Assembly: GCF_042688385.1 (NCBI RefSeq)
Contig: NZ_JBHUPY010000021.1
Span: forward strand, 50,682-114,681
DNA: 64,000 bases
DNA from: Herpetosiphon sp042688385
GTDB lineage: Bacteria > Chloroflexota > Chloroflexia > Chloroflexales > Herpetosiphonaceae
Direction: 5' to 3'
The notes beneath the pieces were generated by a model. The model worked only from the letters and a program-made list of their open reading frames with translations. It did no database searches and was not told the origin of the DNA. This document shows, one piece after another, positions 1 through 9,109 of the stretch (the stretch's first letter is position 1; every line of letters starts with the position of its first letter). The translations under genes and the position numbers were made by a program.

Positions 1-786
1 CATTTGGGCCAAAATTGCCTCAGGATTCGCCCCAAGCTCCATCACAATTGTGCCAATTTGGCGTAAAAGCTGGGCTTCGGCCTCAAATTCGGCGCGGCTC
101 AATGGTTGCCCATGATGGCTCGCGCAATAATATTCGGCTGGCAAAGCCAATAAACGATCCAATAAAGGGAAAAGTTGGCTGGTGGTTAAGCGTCTTGCTC
201 CATGATAGAGGTCATCGTAGATGCAATCGCCCAAAAAGACCACCGCTTGGTTTGGCAGATAGACAATCAGCGAATCGTGGGCATGATCGCCACCAACAAC
301 GATTAATTCGGCAGCACAATTACCTAAATCAAGGCTTAATTGCTGGGCGATGGTGCTGGTTGCTGGCACAAGCTGCAACTGGCTGCGATCAGCCATTTCG
401 GCTTTGATCATATCGCGGCAAAATGCGATTTCTAAGCCAGCCTCAACCCGCTGATCCAAGGCTGCATCGCCCCAATCGAGGGTTGCCAACACGCGCAAAA
501 TGCGGTCGGTTTCCTGCGAGGCATAGCTTGGCAAGTCGAGGCTGGCCATGCCAAACACATGATCCCAATGCCAGTGGGTGATGGCGAGGCTGGTTGGTTG
601 CGGCAAGCCTTGGGCCTGAAGCGCTTGGCGTAATAATGCAACGTGGGCGGGCGAATTGCCAGCATCAATTAATAAACACTCGCGATCGCCAACCACCAAG
701 CCCAACATTGGGCGATCGGTGCGGCTATCGGCGGGCAACCAAAAAATCCGTTCAGTCAGCGGTTGTAATTGATCGAGCGCAACCAT
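1..786 (-). CDS. MBL-fold metallo-hydrolase (C-terminus cut by window edge)
   Basis: The frame is open from an ATG at 784-786 to the left edge, giving 262 residues without a stop. It carries the metallo-beta-lactamase signature THWHWDH (HxHxDH) near residue 92, a later GGDHAHDS histidine/aspartate motif, a GDC metal-ligand aspartate and a SHHG motif. Together these suggest a two-metal hydrolase of the glyoxalase II/lactonase superfamily. The substrate cannot be told from sequence. The gene diverges from the membrane-protein gene at 819, so the short gap probably holds back-to-back promoters. The true C-terminus lies outside the window. The family is confident; the specific reaction is unknown. 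Confidence 0.85.
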   Translation of the reverse strand, partial: MVALDQLQPLTERIFWLPADSRTDRPMLGLVVGDRECLLIDAGNSPAHVALLRQALQAQGLPQPTSLAITHWHWDHVFGMASLDLPSYASQETDRILRVLATLDWGDAALDQRVEAGLEIAFCRDMIKAEMADRSQLQLVPATSTIAQQLSLDLGNCAAELIVVGGDHAHDSLIVYLPNQAVVFLGDCIYDDLYHGARRLTTSQLFPLLDRLLALPAEYYCASHHGQPLSRAEFEAEAQLLRQIGTIVMELGANPEAILAQM

Positions 787-818
787 TGAGTTTCATTCTC
801 CAACAAGTGAGGCTAAAG

Positions 819-1307
819 ATGGGTTCGTCACAAACGTCAGGGCGGTTGATGTTGGCGTTGCTTGGTACGATTATTGGCTATCTAATTCTCAACATTGGCT
901 CAATTTTTTTAATCGATCCCAAGCAATACACGACTTTGTTTGTGGTTGTAACGGTGCTTAGTTGTATTGGTTTTGGAATAGGGATTTATTTGACGACGCG
1001 CTGGGCACTCAAGCCGCCACGCTATCGCGAAGCAGAAAAAATTGGCTTGCTGGTGCAGGGCCGCATTGTCGATTTTGCGCCAACTGGCTGGAAACATAAG
1101 CGTTCGCGGGGCTTTTCCAACCGAATTACCGAACGCGAATATCGCTTGCAGGTTGAAATTAATCACCCCAATCAGCCAAGTCGCCAAGTAACGCTCTATC
1201 GCTATTTTGATATTGCCCAAACGCCACGCCGCAACCAATATCTCAGCCTGAAGGTTCACCCGCGCTATCCCGATGTAGTTGTGTTGGCTACACCAGCCAA
1301 GGAATAA
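819..1307 (+). CDS. small two-TM membrane protein, unknown function
   Basis: Encodes 162 residues. I chose the ATG at 819 because a GTGAGG ribosome site lies 6 nt upstream; the frame is open further upstream, but that part overlaps the divergent hydrolase. Two hydrophobic segments lie near residues 12-33 and 40-63. A cytosolic or exposed domain of about 95 residues follows, rich in Arg and Tyr, with a YRLQVEINHP strand and a VHPRYPDVV ending. The architecture resembles DUF3592-type proteins, but I cannot assign a family firmly. Its last 20 bp overlap the convergent methyltransferase-like gene. Confidence 0.7.
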   Translation: MGSSQTSGRLMLALLGTIIGYLILNIGSIFLIDPKQYTTLFVVVTVLSCIGFGIGIYLTTRWALKPPRYREAEKIGLLVQGRIVDFAPTGWKHKRSRGFSNRITEREYRLQVEINHPNQPSRQVTLYRYFDIAQTPRRNQYLSLKVHPRYPDVVVLATPAKE

Positions 1308-1716
1308 AGCGCTTCGTGCGTTGTTGATAGGCGGCATAATTGGGAAAGCGCTGGATGAGCAATTGCTCCTCGTAACGTGCCTTGAGCCACAAATCAATCA
1401 GCAACATTGCCAAAACCAGCCAACGCCAAAGCCGAGGATCAACCATGACCCATGCCAAACTACAGATCGCCAAGGCAGTATACATTGGGTGGCGAATCCA
1501 GCGATAGGGACCATGGACGGTTAATTGAGCTGTCGCAAGCAATTCGGGCATAATCGACAAATTGTTGAGTCGCATGCTGATCATTGCCCAGATGCCTAAA
1601 GCAAAGCCCAAGCCAAACACAATAAACCACAAGTTTGGTATGTTGTGCAATGGCGTGCTGACCGCCAATAATCCCAAGCAAATAAATTGCAAGGCCACGT
1701 ACATTTTCGATTGCAT
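1288..1716 (-). CDS. isoprenylcysteine carboxyl methyltransferase-like membrane protein
   Basis: A 142-residue integral membrane protein. Hydrophobic segments are followed by the family hallmarks GPYRWIRHPMYTA and, at the C-terminus, EEQLLIQRFPNYAAYQQRT. These are typical of the ICMT/phospholipid methyltransferase (PEMT-like) family, which binds S-adenosylmethionine at the membrane. I prefer the ATG at 1716 with AAAGGAA just upstream; an upstream GTG at 1734 would add six residues. Bacterial members rarely have a known substrate, so the reaction (methylation of a small hydrophobic or isoprenoid compound) is inferred. It is convergent with the preceding gene and divergent from the HEAT-like gene. 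Confidence 0.8.
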   Translation of the reverse strand: MQSKMYVALQFICLGLLAVSTPLHNIPNLWFIVFGLGFALGIWAMISMRLNNLSIMPELLATAQLTVHGPYRWIRHPMYTALAICSLAWVMVDPRLWRWLVLAMLLIDLWLKARYEEQLLIQRFPNYAAYQQRTKRFIPWLV

Positions 1717-1811
1717 ACAGTTCCTTTGCTGCACAGATTGTTACCACAGCCTAGCATGAATGCGCTAGACTAGGCACTGAGGCCAATTCCCAATAATCCC
1801 GCGAGGTGTCT

Positions 1812-2942
1812 ATGACCGATGAACTTGATGAAATTTCATGGAGCACAATCTACCATGCCTATGGTAACGGGCTTGATACTCCACAGCATCTGCGCAATCT
1901 GAGTCATCCCGATCCAAAAGTGATTGCCGAAGCTCATCAAGCATTAGTTGATACGACCTTGTATATTCAGTGGGTCTCACCTGCTGCATTGGCGGCCTTT
2001 CCCTATCTGCTGAGCAAGCTGTTTACAGCTAAGGGCTACTCACGGACTCACAGTAGCGACTTGGTAATGCAGATTGTTGAAAGACTCGCTCCAGCCCACC
2101 CATTACGCATTCCTTGGTTCTATTTTGTCTACGACAATGGGACATTTAGGGAGCGGTATGGTGCTGATAAAGTGCGGGCAATGCCCTACCAATTAGTGAT
2201 TGAGGAATTTCCCAACCTGCTGCCATTGTTGCATGATCCTGATGAGGACATTGCATCGAAAGTGTTGAAGATTGTTGCCTGTTGTGTAGCGGCTGATGGC
2301 ACATTATGGTCGCAGGTTTTGCCATTTGCGCTGGCAGAGCAGCGACCGCTGTTGCGAGCGAGCTATCAGTTTGTCGCTTGGGCGAGCGACGATCCGGTGG
2401 CGCTGGCGTGGGTGAGCGAAACATTTGAGCAAGCGCAGGAACCGCTGGTGAAATTAACCGCAGCATTCGTTATGACCCAAACCGCGCAGCAGGTTCCTGA
2501 GGCAATGTATGCATGGCTGATTGCCACCGTCAACGTCAACAATCTGAGCCTGATTGAAACCTATAATGCGCTTAAGCTAACCCATAGCTATTGGTTCGAT
2601 TGTGCCTTGATGCTGTATCGGCGACCATTGAGTGAGCGCATTCCGCTTGCTGAGCAATGCCTTGCCTATCTTGAAGGCCAAGACGCAGCCTTGAACGATT
2701 ACGATGTTGCAGCACTCTTAATGTTGGCTTTGGGCACTCTGCGCTATAAGAAATCGACGATTGAGCGTGCAGCTATTCACGCAAAGGCGCTGCTCTGGAT
2801 TGGCCAGCAGCTATTTACAACCACCAAGCATGATCGCGAGGCTATCGAACGAGTTCTGCGCACTTTTCGGCTGCCATGGCGACCAGCAGATGTCAATGGC
2901 TTTTTAGGCCTGCCCAACGCCGAGCATGCTGGGTTTGCTTAA
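1812..2942 (+). CDS. HEAT-repeat-like protein, paralogue of the gene at 13907
   Basis: 376 residues from the ATG at 1812, with GCGAGG upstream; a GTG at 1806 would add two residues. The protein is all-helical in character, with repeated patterns such as LLHDPDEDIASKVLKIVACC and LLRASYQFVAWASDDPVALAW that fit HEAT/armadillo-type solenoids. The N-terminal EISWSTIYHAYG and the following LRNLSHPDPKVIAEAHQAL closely mirror EIDWSTIGTHIY and FRDLNASDPEVREYARNFL in the gene at 13907-15076, so the two are members of one family. No catalytic motif is visible. A protein-binding scaffold is the cautious reading. Confidence 0.75.
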   Translation: MTDELDEISWSTIYHAYGNGLDTPQHLRNLSHPDPKVIAEAHQALVDTTLYIQWVSPAALAAFPYLLSKLFTAKGYSRTHSSDLVMQIVERLAPAHPLRIPWFYFVYDNGTFRERYGADKVRAMPYQLVIEEFPNLLPLLHDPDEDIASKVLKIVACCVAADGTLWSQVLPFALAEQRPLLRASYQFVAWASDDPVALAWVSETFEQAQEPLVKLTAAFVMTQTAQQVPEAMYAWLIATVNVNNLSLIETYNALKLTHSYWFDCALMLYRRPLSERIPLAEQCLAYLEGQDAALNDYDVAALLMLALGTLRYKKSTIERAAIHAKALLWIGQQLFTTTKHDREAIERVLRTFRLPWRPADVNGFLGLPNAEHAGFA

Positions 2943-2972
2943 AAGGCCAAGGCGTGAATTGATTAAGCAAAG

Positions 2973-3005
2973 GCCCCAGCCAAGTGTTTGCAGCAAGGCT
3001 GGGGC
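2973..3005. terminator. hairpin between convergent genes
   Basis: A perfect 9-bp inverted repeat (GCCCCAGCC and GGCTGGGGC) with a 15-nt loop lies between the stop of the HEAT-like gene (2942) and the stop of the convergent membrane-protein gene (3042). No strong T-run follows on either strand, so it may be a weak bidirectional terminator or an mRNA-end stabiliser. Confidence 0.5.
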
Positions 3006-3041
3006 ATACGATTAATGTAATCGATTAAACGCTATTGAGGG

Positions 3042-3752
3042 TTATTCGCGATTTTGCTGCATCATCCAGCCGCCAGCTGTGGCTGCACCCAAGGCCAAAA
3101 TTGCCAAATAGAAACCAAAACTGAAGCCAGCCTCAATTTCTGTAAAGCCACCATTATCTGGCTTCGCGATTAAGCCGCCAATGAAGGCCATAGCCAAGAC
3201 TGCTGCATTAGCAATAAAAACTGCTTTACCGAATGTTAGATTAAGAGTGCGTTGGATCAGCGGATAAATATGTTTGCCAAAAAGCGGCGCAATTAAGCTA
3301 GCGAGAATAACACTGAGCAATAGAAATCCTAGCGATGGTAAAAAATCAGTTATCCCATTCACTGTTTCATTAACATTAACAAGCGTTGATCGCACATGAT
3401 ACCACGGCAGGAAATAGCTAATCCAGGCCACGAGGCCGCCGCCAATTGCCAAGCGTCGACCTTGCGATAAGCCCTTAAAGCCACTTACCAATTGATCGCT
3501 ACTGGGCACAACAAATTGGCCTTGGGGTTGGGTTTGTGGCCCTTGATTGTAGGGCTGATAGGGTTGATACGGCTGTTGTTGGCCGGGTGGTGGTTGATTA
3601 TACGGCTGATAGGGTTGATAAGGCTGTTGCTGCTGGTTAGGCGGCGCTTGATTATACGGTTGCTGCTGGTTGGGCGGCGCTTGATTATACGGTTGATACG
3701 GTTGCTGATTGGGATCAACTGGTGGTTGGTTGGAATATTGATCGTTGCTCAT
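3042..3752 (-). CDS. membrane protein with Gln/Pro/Tyr-rich repeat tail
   Basis: 236 residues, from an ATG with GGAG upstream. Residues 1-85 are disordered and low in complexity, made of repeated NQAPPNQQ and QPYQPYNQ units that are also visible as DNA repeats. The rest has about four hydrophobic segments, with ISYFLPWYHV near residue 113 followed by a small extracytoplasmic loop. Tails like this are common on small bacterial membrane proteins and often sit in the cytoplasm as sticky or phase-separating linkers. The function is unknown. The next gene upstream on this strand, at 3809-4009, may be co-transcribed. Confidence 0.75.
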   Translation of the reverse strand: MSNDQYSNQPPVDPNQQPYQPYNQAPPNQQQPYNQAPPNQQQQPYQPYQPYNQPPPGQQQPYQPYQPYNQGPQTQPQGQFVVPSSDQLVSGFKGLSQGRRLAIGGGLVAWISYFLPWYHVRSTLVNVNETVNGITDFLPSLGFLLLSVILASLIAPLFGKHIYPLIQRTLNLTFGKAVFIANAAVLAMAFIGGLIAKPDNGGFTEIEAGFSFGFYLAILALGAATAGGWMMQQNRE

Positions 3753-3808
3753 GGAATGTTCTCCATCGATAGCGTCTAGTTGCTCAATCGACTAGACCTT
3801 GCTGCTAA

Positions 3809-4009
3809 TTACCCAATTGGGTTTGGCTCAGCCTCAAGTGGGCCAAATGAAGCTGCGTGATTGCTTGCAGCTTGAATGCTCTGCTCATTGGGCTGCTGGT
3901 CAGGGCTTGTTTCAGGCTGGTTGGCTTGATCGGTCGCAGTTTCTTGCCATGTGATAGTTGTGGTAATCGTTGTAACCGTCGTTACTGTGCGGCGCACAAT
4001 TCGGCGCAT
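3809..4009 (-). CDS. small Thr/Gln-rich hypothetical protein
   Basis: 66 residues, starting at an ATG preceded by AAAGGAG with 7-nt spacing, which is the main reason to accept it. The N-terminus is basic (MRRIVRRT), followed by a Thr-rich stretch TVTTVTTITTTIT and then a polar Gln/Asn/Pro-rich tail without hydrophobic segments. No family is recognised. It lies 57 bp upstream of the Gln/Pro-rich membrane protein on the same strand, so the two may form a unit. Confidence 0.5.
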   Translation of the reverse strand: MRRIVRRTVTTVTTITTTITWQETATDQANQPETSPDQQPNEQSIQAASNHAASFGPLEAEPNPIG

Positions 4010-4220
4010 TGGGCAACTCCTTTGGTTTAGCTGCTCAAGCTCGTTTGCGCGTTAGGATAGCAAACCTCAGGCTGCAAAATATGACAATTCTTACCAAATA
4101 GCTGCCCTTTATTGAAGCAAGTAACGAGCAATGCTCGCAGTACGTACTCCTCATGCGCAATACCATCTGAATGACGAGTTTGTGACATGACCACTTTCCA
4201 CGCCATTGAGGAGGCTTCTC

Positions 4221-5375
4221 ATGCCAGCAGTTAAGCTTGATTCGTTTGCGACGTTCGGTGCGCTGCTCCATTTTCTGCGGCGCAGAGCGCGACTCACTCA
4301 GCGCGATTTGGCAATTGCGACGGGCTATAGCGAGGCCCATATCTCGCGCTTGGAAAATAATCAACGCCTGCCCGACCTGACCAGCGTGGTAGCATTAATA
4401 GTGCCAGCCCTCGATCTAAATGATGATGCAACGAGTGTGGCGCGGTTGTTGGAGCTTGCAGCGGCAGCGCGCGGCGAAACATTGGCTGGAACCAAGGTCA
4501 TGGTGAGCAAAAAAATCGCGCATCAGAAGAGCGAACTTGGTTTGCTTGAGCTGCCACCACCATTGCCGTTTTGCTTGATTGAACGCAAGGCCACGAGCCA
4601 ACTCCAACAACGTTTAGCCAGCGAACGCTATTTGCTTGTCAATGGCCTAGCTGGGGTTGGCAAAACGGTGCTCGCTAGCCAACTGGCACAAGGCTGGGGC
4701 GAGCGCTGTTTTTGGTTCAGTTTTACTGCCACAATCAACCTTACAAGCGAGATTTTGCTACGCCAATTAGCGTTGTTTTTGCTGAGCCACGGCGCTGATC
4801 AGGTTGAACCATTGCTACATCTGCCCAATGATGGTGAGCTTGGCTTGAGTTTCGAGCGCCAGCTAGCGCTAGTAATCCATGGCTTGCAGCAAATTCCGGC
4901 CTTGCTGTGTCTTGATAATGGACACCTTTTGATCGATCAGCCCCAGTTGCGGCTGATGCTTGAGCAACTAGCCCAAAAAACCAACAGCCACATGCTGGTG
5001 CTGAGCCGTGAGCAATTCAATTTGCAAGGATTTCACTATTGGGCTTTGCATGGATTTGAGCCGAACGAAGCCCAAGCCTTGCTTGACCATTATGGCGTTG
5101 AAGCAGGCCAACATGTGATCGAACGTACCCAGGCAAATCCTGGGTTATTGCGGTTAACGATTGGCTTATTGGCCGGTCGTGCTGCTGCTGCTGGATTGCA
5201 GCATTTGATTGATGAGCCACAGATTGCCAGTTTTGTGCTTGAACAGCTGCTGCGCCAATTGCCGAGCAGCAGCGAACGCTTGCTAACGCTTTTGGCGGTT
5301 GCTGCTCACCCATTGAATTTGCACGCCGAATGGCCAATGGAGTGTAGTTTTGCGGTCGATGGGCCATATCAATGA
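4221..5375 (+). CDS. N-terminal part of an XRE/NB-ARC/TPR regulator, ended by an in-frame TGA
   Basis: Starts at the ATG at 4221 with GAGGAGG 6 nt upstream. Residues about 10-70 form an XRE-type helix-turn-helix (LTQRDLAIATGYSEAHISRLENNQRLP). An NB-ARC/AAA-type ATPase follows, with Walker A LAGVGKT near residue 150 and an LLCLDNG Walker B-like strand. The frame stops at TGA 5373-5375. The same frame then continues without interruption to 7037 as a TPR array, and the sequence around the stop fits one winged-helix segment. The intact protein would be a signal-dependent transcriptional regulator of about 938 residues. As read here it is broken, recoded or mis-sequenced. Confidence 0.75.
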   Translation: MPAVKLDSFATFGALLHFLRRRARLTQRDLAIATGYSEAHISRLENNQRLPDLTSVVALIVPALDLNDDATSVARLLELAAAARGETLAGTKVMVSKKIAHQKSELGLLELPPPLPFCLIERKATSQLQQRLASERYLLVNGLAGVGKTVLASQLAQGWGERCFWFSFTATINLTSEILLRQLALFLLSHGADQVEPLLHLPNDGELGLSFERQLALVIHGLQQIPALLCLDNGHLLIDQPQLRLMLEQLAQKTNSHMLVLSREQFNLQGFHYWALHGFEPNEAQALLDHYGVEAGQHVIERTQANPGLLRLTIGLLAGRAAAAGLQHLIDEPQIASFVLEQLLRQLPSSSERLLTLLAVAAHPLNLHAEWPMECSFAVDGPYQ

Positions 5376-7037
5376 CACCAAGCGCTGAGCGATTTGACCA
5401 GCCGCCAGTTGATTGATACCCCAAGCCATGCCACTGTTTTGCCCTTGGTCCAAGACTATTTGTATGCCAAATTGCGCAGCCAACCTGCGCGGCGCAAAGG
5501 TTTGCACCGTCAATTAGCCAATGCCTTACACCAGCTTGATCCAATTCGATCTGCCCAGCATTCGATCGCTGCTGCCGATCTTCCAGCCGCCTTGGATTGC
5601 TTGTACCAACAACGTGATCACTTGATTGATCGGGGTTTGGCGAGTGCTGCTGCGCTGATGTTGCAGACTATGCGTCCAACCATTGAGCAGCAACATCCAA
5701 GCTGTTTATTGCAATGGCTGCAAACCTATGGCGAATTTCTGATGGCAACCAGCCAAGCCAGCGCCGCCGAGGCGATCTTTCGCGAGGCTTTGGTTGTGGC
5801 ATGGCAGCCAACCCAACGCGCGGATTTGGTTTGGCGTTTGGCGGGCGCAATGCTCCATCTCAATCAAGCAACTACTGCCCAAAGCTTGCTCGAACAAACA
5901 ATTGCCAATCTTGATGGCGCGGAAATTCGCTTGCATGGCTTGTTGCAGATGGCGCTCAGCAAAGCACTGTTGTTGCAATCGCAATTTGGCCATGCCCGTG
6001 CAGCTGCCGAACAAGCGATTGGTTTGGCCAACCAGCTTGATGCGAACCACATTCCGACGCTGGCCGAAATTCGGGCGCGGGCTGGCGGAACCATAGCCAT
6101 TGTGCAGCAATACACTGGCGAAATTGAGGCCAGTATTCAAACTTGGCACGACGTGTTGGCCCAAACCAAGCTTGGCCGTTTGGAGCGAGTGCGCCCGCGA
6201 GCCTTGGCCAATCTCGCCAATCTGTACTACACCAAAGGCGATTTGCAGCAGGCAGAGGCGACGATCGAGCAGGCCGTAACTGGTTTGCGCCAAATTGGCG
6301 ATCTGTATGCTCAAGCTCGGCTGCAACACACCCAAGCCATTATTCAGCTAATGCGTGGCCAGCCACAGCAAGCTTTGGCAACCCTCGAACAAACCTGTGC
6401 GCTGAAGCAACAGATCGCCGATCAACAAGGCTGGTTCAATTCGCGCAACCAAATCGCAATTACCTTGCTTGCTTTAGGCCAAACTGACCAAGCACAACAA
6501 ATGAGTAGCCAACATTTGCAACTACTTGGTGCTGCTGGCGAGCCACTGTTTCGTGGGACAATCCTCGATACGGCGGTGCTCTGTCAGCTTTTGCAGGCTA
6601 AGTTTGCCGCAGCGCGTCAGGGCCTTGAACAGCTTGCGGCCTTAGCAAAGGCCCAAAATAATAGCGGCCTGCACATGGCTTGGCAACGCCACACCCTGCT
6701 GTTAAGTTTACTTGATGATGGTGCTGAGCAAGCTCGCAGCCGCTTGAGCCAAAGCTTGCCGCCAGCAGGCAATGGCGAAGCTGCACTAGATTATGCCTGT
6801 TTAGCGGCGCTGATCTGCCATGCCAGCGGTGATCAAGCAACTGCCCAGCACGAATGGCAGCAACTGGCTCAGCGAGCAGCAATCACTGGCTATGAATATT
6901 ATCGAATTGTGGCCGAAGCTCAATTGAATGCACCCAGCACTGCGAGCGTGCTGCAACGGGTATTGCACATGCATCAACCATTCGCTGCGGTTGGTTGGGA
7001 ATGCCCACCGCTAGCCCAAGCGGTTAACGACAACTAA
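5376..7037 (+). CDS. C-terminal TPR part of the same regulator, after the TGA
   Basis: In frame with the preceding piece and starting directly after TGA 5373-5375. A nominal TTG at 5394 lacks a convincing ribosome site, so independent translation is doubtful. The first 45 residues (a DLTSRQLIDT...ATVLPLVQDYLYAKL pattern) are typical of the winged helix that follows NB-ARC domains. From about residue 60 on, helical repeats with Ala/Leu/Gln-rich 34-40-residue spacing form TPRs, for example around ALANLANLYYTKGDLQQAEA. This half would sense or bind a partner. Glycogen synthase follows behind its own promoter. Confidence 0.7.
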   Translation, partial: HQALSDLTSRQLIDTPSHATVLPLVQDYLYAKLRSQPARRKGLHRQLANALHQLDPIRSAQHSIAAADLPAALDCLYQQRDHLIDRGLASAAALMLQTMRPTIEQQHPSCLLQWLQTYGEFLMATSQASAAEAIFREALVVAWQPTQRADLVWRLAGAMLHLNQATTAQSLLEQTIANLDGAEIRLHGLLQMALSKALLLQSQFGHARAAAEQAIGLANQLDANHIPTLAEIRARAGGTIAIVQQYTGEIEASIQTWHDVLAQTKLGRLERVRPRALANLANLYYTKGDLQQAEATIEQAVTGLRQIGDLYAQARLQHTQAIIQLMRGQPQQALATLEQTCALKQQIADQQGWFNSRNQIAITLLALGQTDQAQQMSSQHLQLLGAAGEPLFRGTILDTAVLCQLLQAKFAAARQGLEQLAALAKAQNNSGLHMAWQRHTLLLSLLDDGAEQARSRLSQSLPPAGNGEAALDYACLAALICHASGDQATAQHEWQQLAQRAAITGYEYYRIVAEAQLNAPSTASVLQRVLHMHQPFAAVGWECPPLAQAVNDN

Positions 7038-7115
7038 CTTGCTAGCGATCATATTCACAAACAATAAGCCTGCCGTGGCAACAAACGCGATCTTCTATCA
7101 AGCCAACTGAACGAG

Positions 7116-7121
7116 TATAAT
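7116..7121 (+). promoter_or_regulatory. -10 element of the glgA promoter
   Basis: A perfect TATAAT lies about 50 bp before the glgA start and after the end of the upstream regulator. The hexamer 17 bp upstream (TTCTAT) is a poor -35. AAGGGG just before the ATG at 7172 supplies the ribosome site. Confidence 0.55.
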
Positions 7122-7171
7122 GCAGGCAAGCACAGGATGCCCTTTCCTGTTGCGAGCGCAAAGGGGCAACC

Positions 7172-8554
7172 ATGAAGGTCTTGTTTCTGGCAGCGGAAAG
7201 CGTTCCATTTGTCAAGGTTGGGGGGTTGGGCGATGTGGCGGGTGCATTGCCAGAGGCACTTCGTCGCCGGGGGCTTGATGTTCGGCTGGTGATCCCACGC
7301 TATGGTACGATTGACCCTTTGCGCTGGAATTTGGGGCAGCTACGCGATAATTTCCCAGTTCGCTTAGATTGGCGCACAGAAGAATGTCAACTTTGGGCCA
7401 CTGCCGATCAACATACTTGGTTTATTGAAAATCAATATTTCTTTGGCTCGCGCACCACGATTTATGGCCATGGCGATGATGATGTGCGTTTTGGCCTCTT
7501 TTGCCACGCTGCTCTCGAAGCTTGCCGCCAGATGGATTGGTGGCCCGATGTGATTCATGCCCACGATTGGCATGCAGCCGCCGCCATTCGGATTGCTTGG
7601 GGCAATGCTGCGCGACCTGCCTTGGTCTTTACAATTCACAATTTGGCCCATCAAGGGCGCTTCGCCAACGACGCTTGGCCCTTGGTTGGGGTCTACGATG
7701 CCTTTGGCGAACTCAATTTGATGGAGCAAGCGCTGTATACCAGCGATGTCATTACCACCGTCAGCCCAACCTATGCTGAGGAAATTAAGCGTGCTGAATA
7801 TGGCTTTGGGCTAGACCACATGCTGCGCGAGCGCTCTGATCGCTTAATTGGCATTTTGAATGGGATCGATCCACGCCACTTTGACCCAGCCACCGACCAG
7901 CATATTGCCCAACCATTTAGCCTTGATGATCTGGCTGGCAAGGCGGTGTGTAAGGCAGCGCTGCAACGTGAAGTTGGCCTGCCAGAGCGGGCTGATGTGC
8001 CATTGGTGGCGGTTGTTTCGCGGCTCGATAGCCAAAAAGGCATTGATCTGATTGTGCAAGGCCTCGGCCAAATTATTGCTGACACTGATGCTCAACTGAT
8101 GGTGCTTGGCTCGGGCTATGGCCCCTACGAAGATGCGTTTCGCGATGCCAGCCGCGCTGCGCCCGATCGGGTGGCAAATTATATTGGATTTAATGCGCCC
8201 TTAGCACAACGGGTGTATGCTGGGGCCGATATTTTTCTCATGCCCTCGGCCTTTGAGCCTTGCGGCTTGAGCCAAATGATCTCCATGCGCTATGGCACAA
8301 TTCCGGTGGTGCGGGCAACGGGCGGCTTAGTCGATACTGTGCCAGATATGAGCCAACCAGAAGGCGTTGGGGTGGTCTTCAGCGACTACAACGTCGAGGC
8401 CATGCTGCATGCTTTAGGCCGCGCCTTGGCCGCCTATCGCTACCCGAACGATTGGAGCTATTTTATGCGGCGCGCTATGAGCCACGATTTTAGCTGGGAT
8501 ACCGCCGCAACGCGTTATGAAGATGTGTACCGTTGGGCGCTGAGCTTGCGCTAA
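7172..8554 (+). CDS. glgA: glycogen synthase (ADP-glucose type, GT5)
   Basis: 460 residues, a normal length for bacterial GlgA. It transfers glucose from ADP-glucose to the non-reducing end of alpha-1,4-glucan in the cytoplasm. The N-terminus has AAESVPFVKVGGLGDVAGAL with the KxGGL nucleotide-sugar-binding motif. HAHDWH and FTIHNLAHQG mark the acceptor domain, and VSRLDSQKGIDLI and PSAFEPCGLSQM (E-x7-E type) mark the GT-B C-terminal domain. A TATAAT lies upstream. The small GTPase gene starts 18 bp after its stop and may be co-transcribed. No other glycogen genes are in the window. Confidence 0.96.
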   Translation: MKVLFLAAESVPFVKVGGLGDVAGALPEALRRRGLDVRLVIPRYGTIDPLRWNLGQLRDNFPVRLDWRTEECQLWATADQHTWFIENQYFFGSRTTIYGHGDDDVRFGLFCHAALEACRQMDWWPDVIHAHDWHAAAAIRIAWGNAARPALVFTIHNLAHQGRFANDAWPLVGVYDAFGELNLMEQALYTSDVITTVSPTYAEEIKRAEYGFGLDHMLRERSDRLIGILNGIDPRHFDPATDQHIAQPFSLDDLAGKAVCKAALQREVGLPERADVPLVAVVSRLDSQKGIDLIVQGLGQIIADTDAQLMVLGSGYGPYEDAFRDASRAAPDRVANYIGFNAPLAQRVYAGADIFLMPSAFEPCGLSQMISMRYGTIPVVRATGGLVDTVPDMSQPEGVGVVFSDYNVEAMLHALGRALAAYRYPNDWSYFMRRAMSHDFSWDTAATRYEDVYRWALSLR

Positions 8555-8571
8555 ATGAAAGGAGCATTCCT

Positions 8572-9090
8572 GTGGAACCATTTAAGCTCGTGATCACTGG
8601 AGCCTTTAACACGGGCAAAAGCACCTTTATTCGATCATTATCGGATATTAATGCTGTTAATACCGATAAAGCCACCTCATCGCCCGACGAGCAGCGGATT
8701 AAAGCTAATACGACTGTTGCGATGGATTATGGCCGCGTGAGGCTCGACGATTATACTTTGCAATTATTTGGTACGCCTGGCCAAACCCGTTTCGACTTTA
8801 TGCGCGATATTTTGGCCAAAAACATGGACGGCTTTTTGGTGCTCGTCGATCTTTCACAGCCTGCAACGATCGACGATGCAGCAACAATTTTGGCCCAATT
8901 CCGCGACCATGGCGAGGTGCCGTATGCAGTTGTGGCCAATAAAAGCGATTTAAACACCGTAATCAGCCAAGCTGAGCTACGCCAACAATTAAATCTCTCG
9001 CCAGAAATTCATATTTATTTGTGCACGGCGACCGATAAAAATTCGGTGCGCGAAGTGGTGCGGCGCTTTCTGCGTGATGCCCACAAATAG
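8572..9090 (+). CDS. small Ras-like GTPase (GTP-binding protein)
   Basis: 172 residues from a GTG at 8572 with AAAGGAG about 8 nt upstream. The G motifs are clear: G1 GAFNTGKST, a conserved Thr in the switch region, G3 as FGTPGQTRF in place of the classical DxxG, and G4 NKSD. This pattern fits the MglA/CvnD-like prokaryotic small GTPases that act as polarity or signalling switches. The G3 change (G for D before TPGQ) is shared by that group as I recall it. No activating-protein gene lies beside it. It probably shares a transcript with glgA. Confidence 0.85.
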   Translation: MEPFKLVITGAFNTGKSTFIRSLSDINAVNTDKATSSPDEQRIKANTTVAMDYGRVRLDDYTLQLFGTPGQTRFDFMRDILAKNMDGFLVLVDLSQPATIDDAATILAQFRDHGEVPYAVVANKSDLNTVISQAELRQQLNLSPEIHIYLCTATDKNSVREVVRRFLRDAHK

Positions 9091-9109
9091 CTCAATCTTC
9101 CAAGCCAAC

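Noticed and set aside
5373..5375. TGA read as selenocysteine
   Set aside because: No SECIS-like stem directly downstream and the position is not a redox site; a mutation or readthrough is simpler.
5017..6335. Antisense frames opposite the TPR half of the regulator
   Set aside because: No ribosome site, no family motif, and composition that follows from the sense Ala/Leu/Gln bias.
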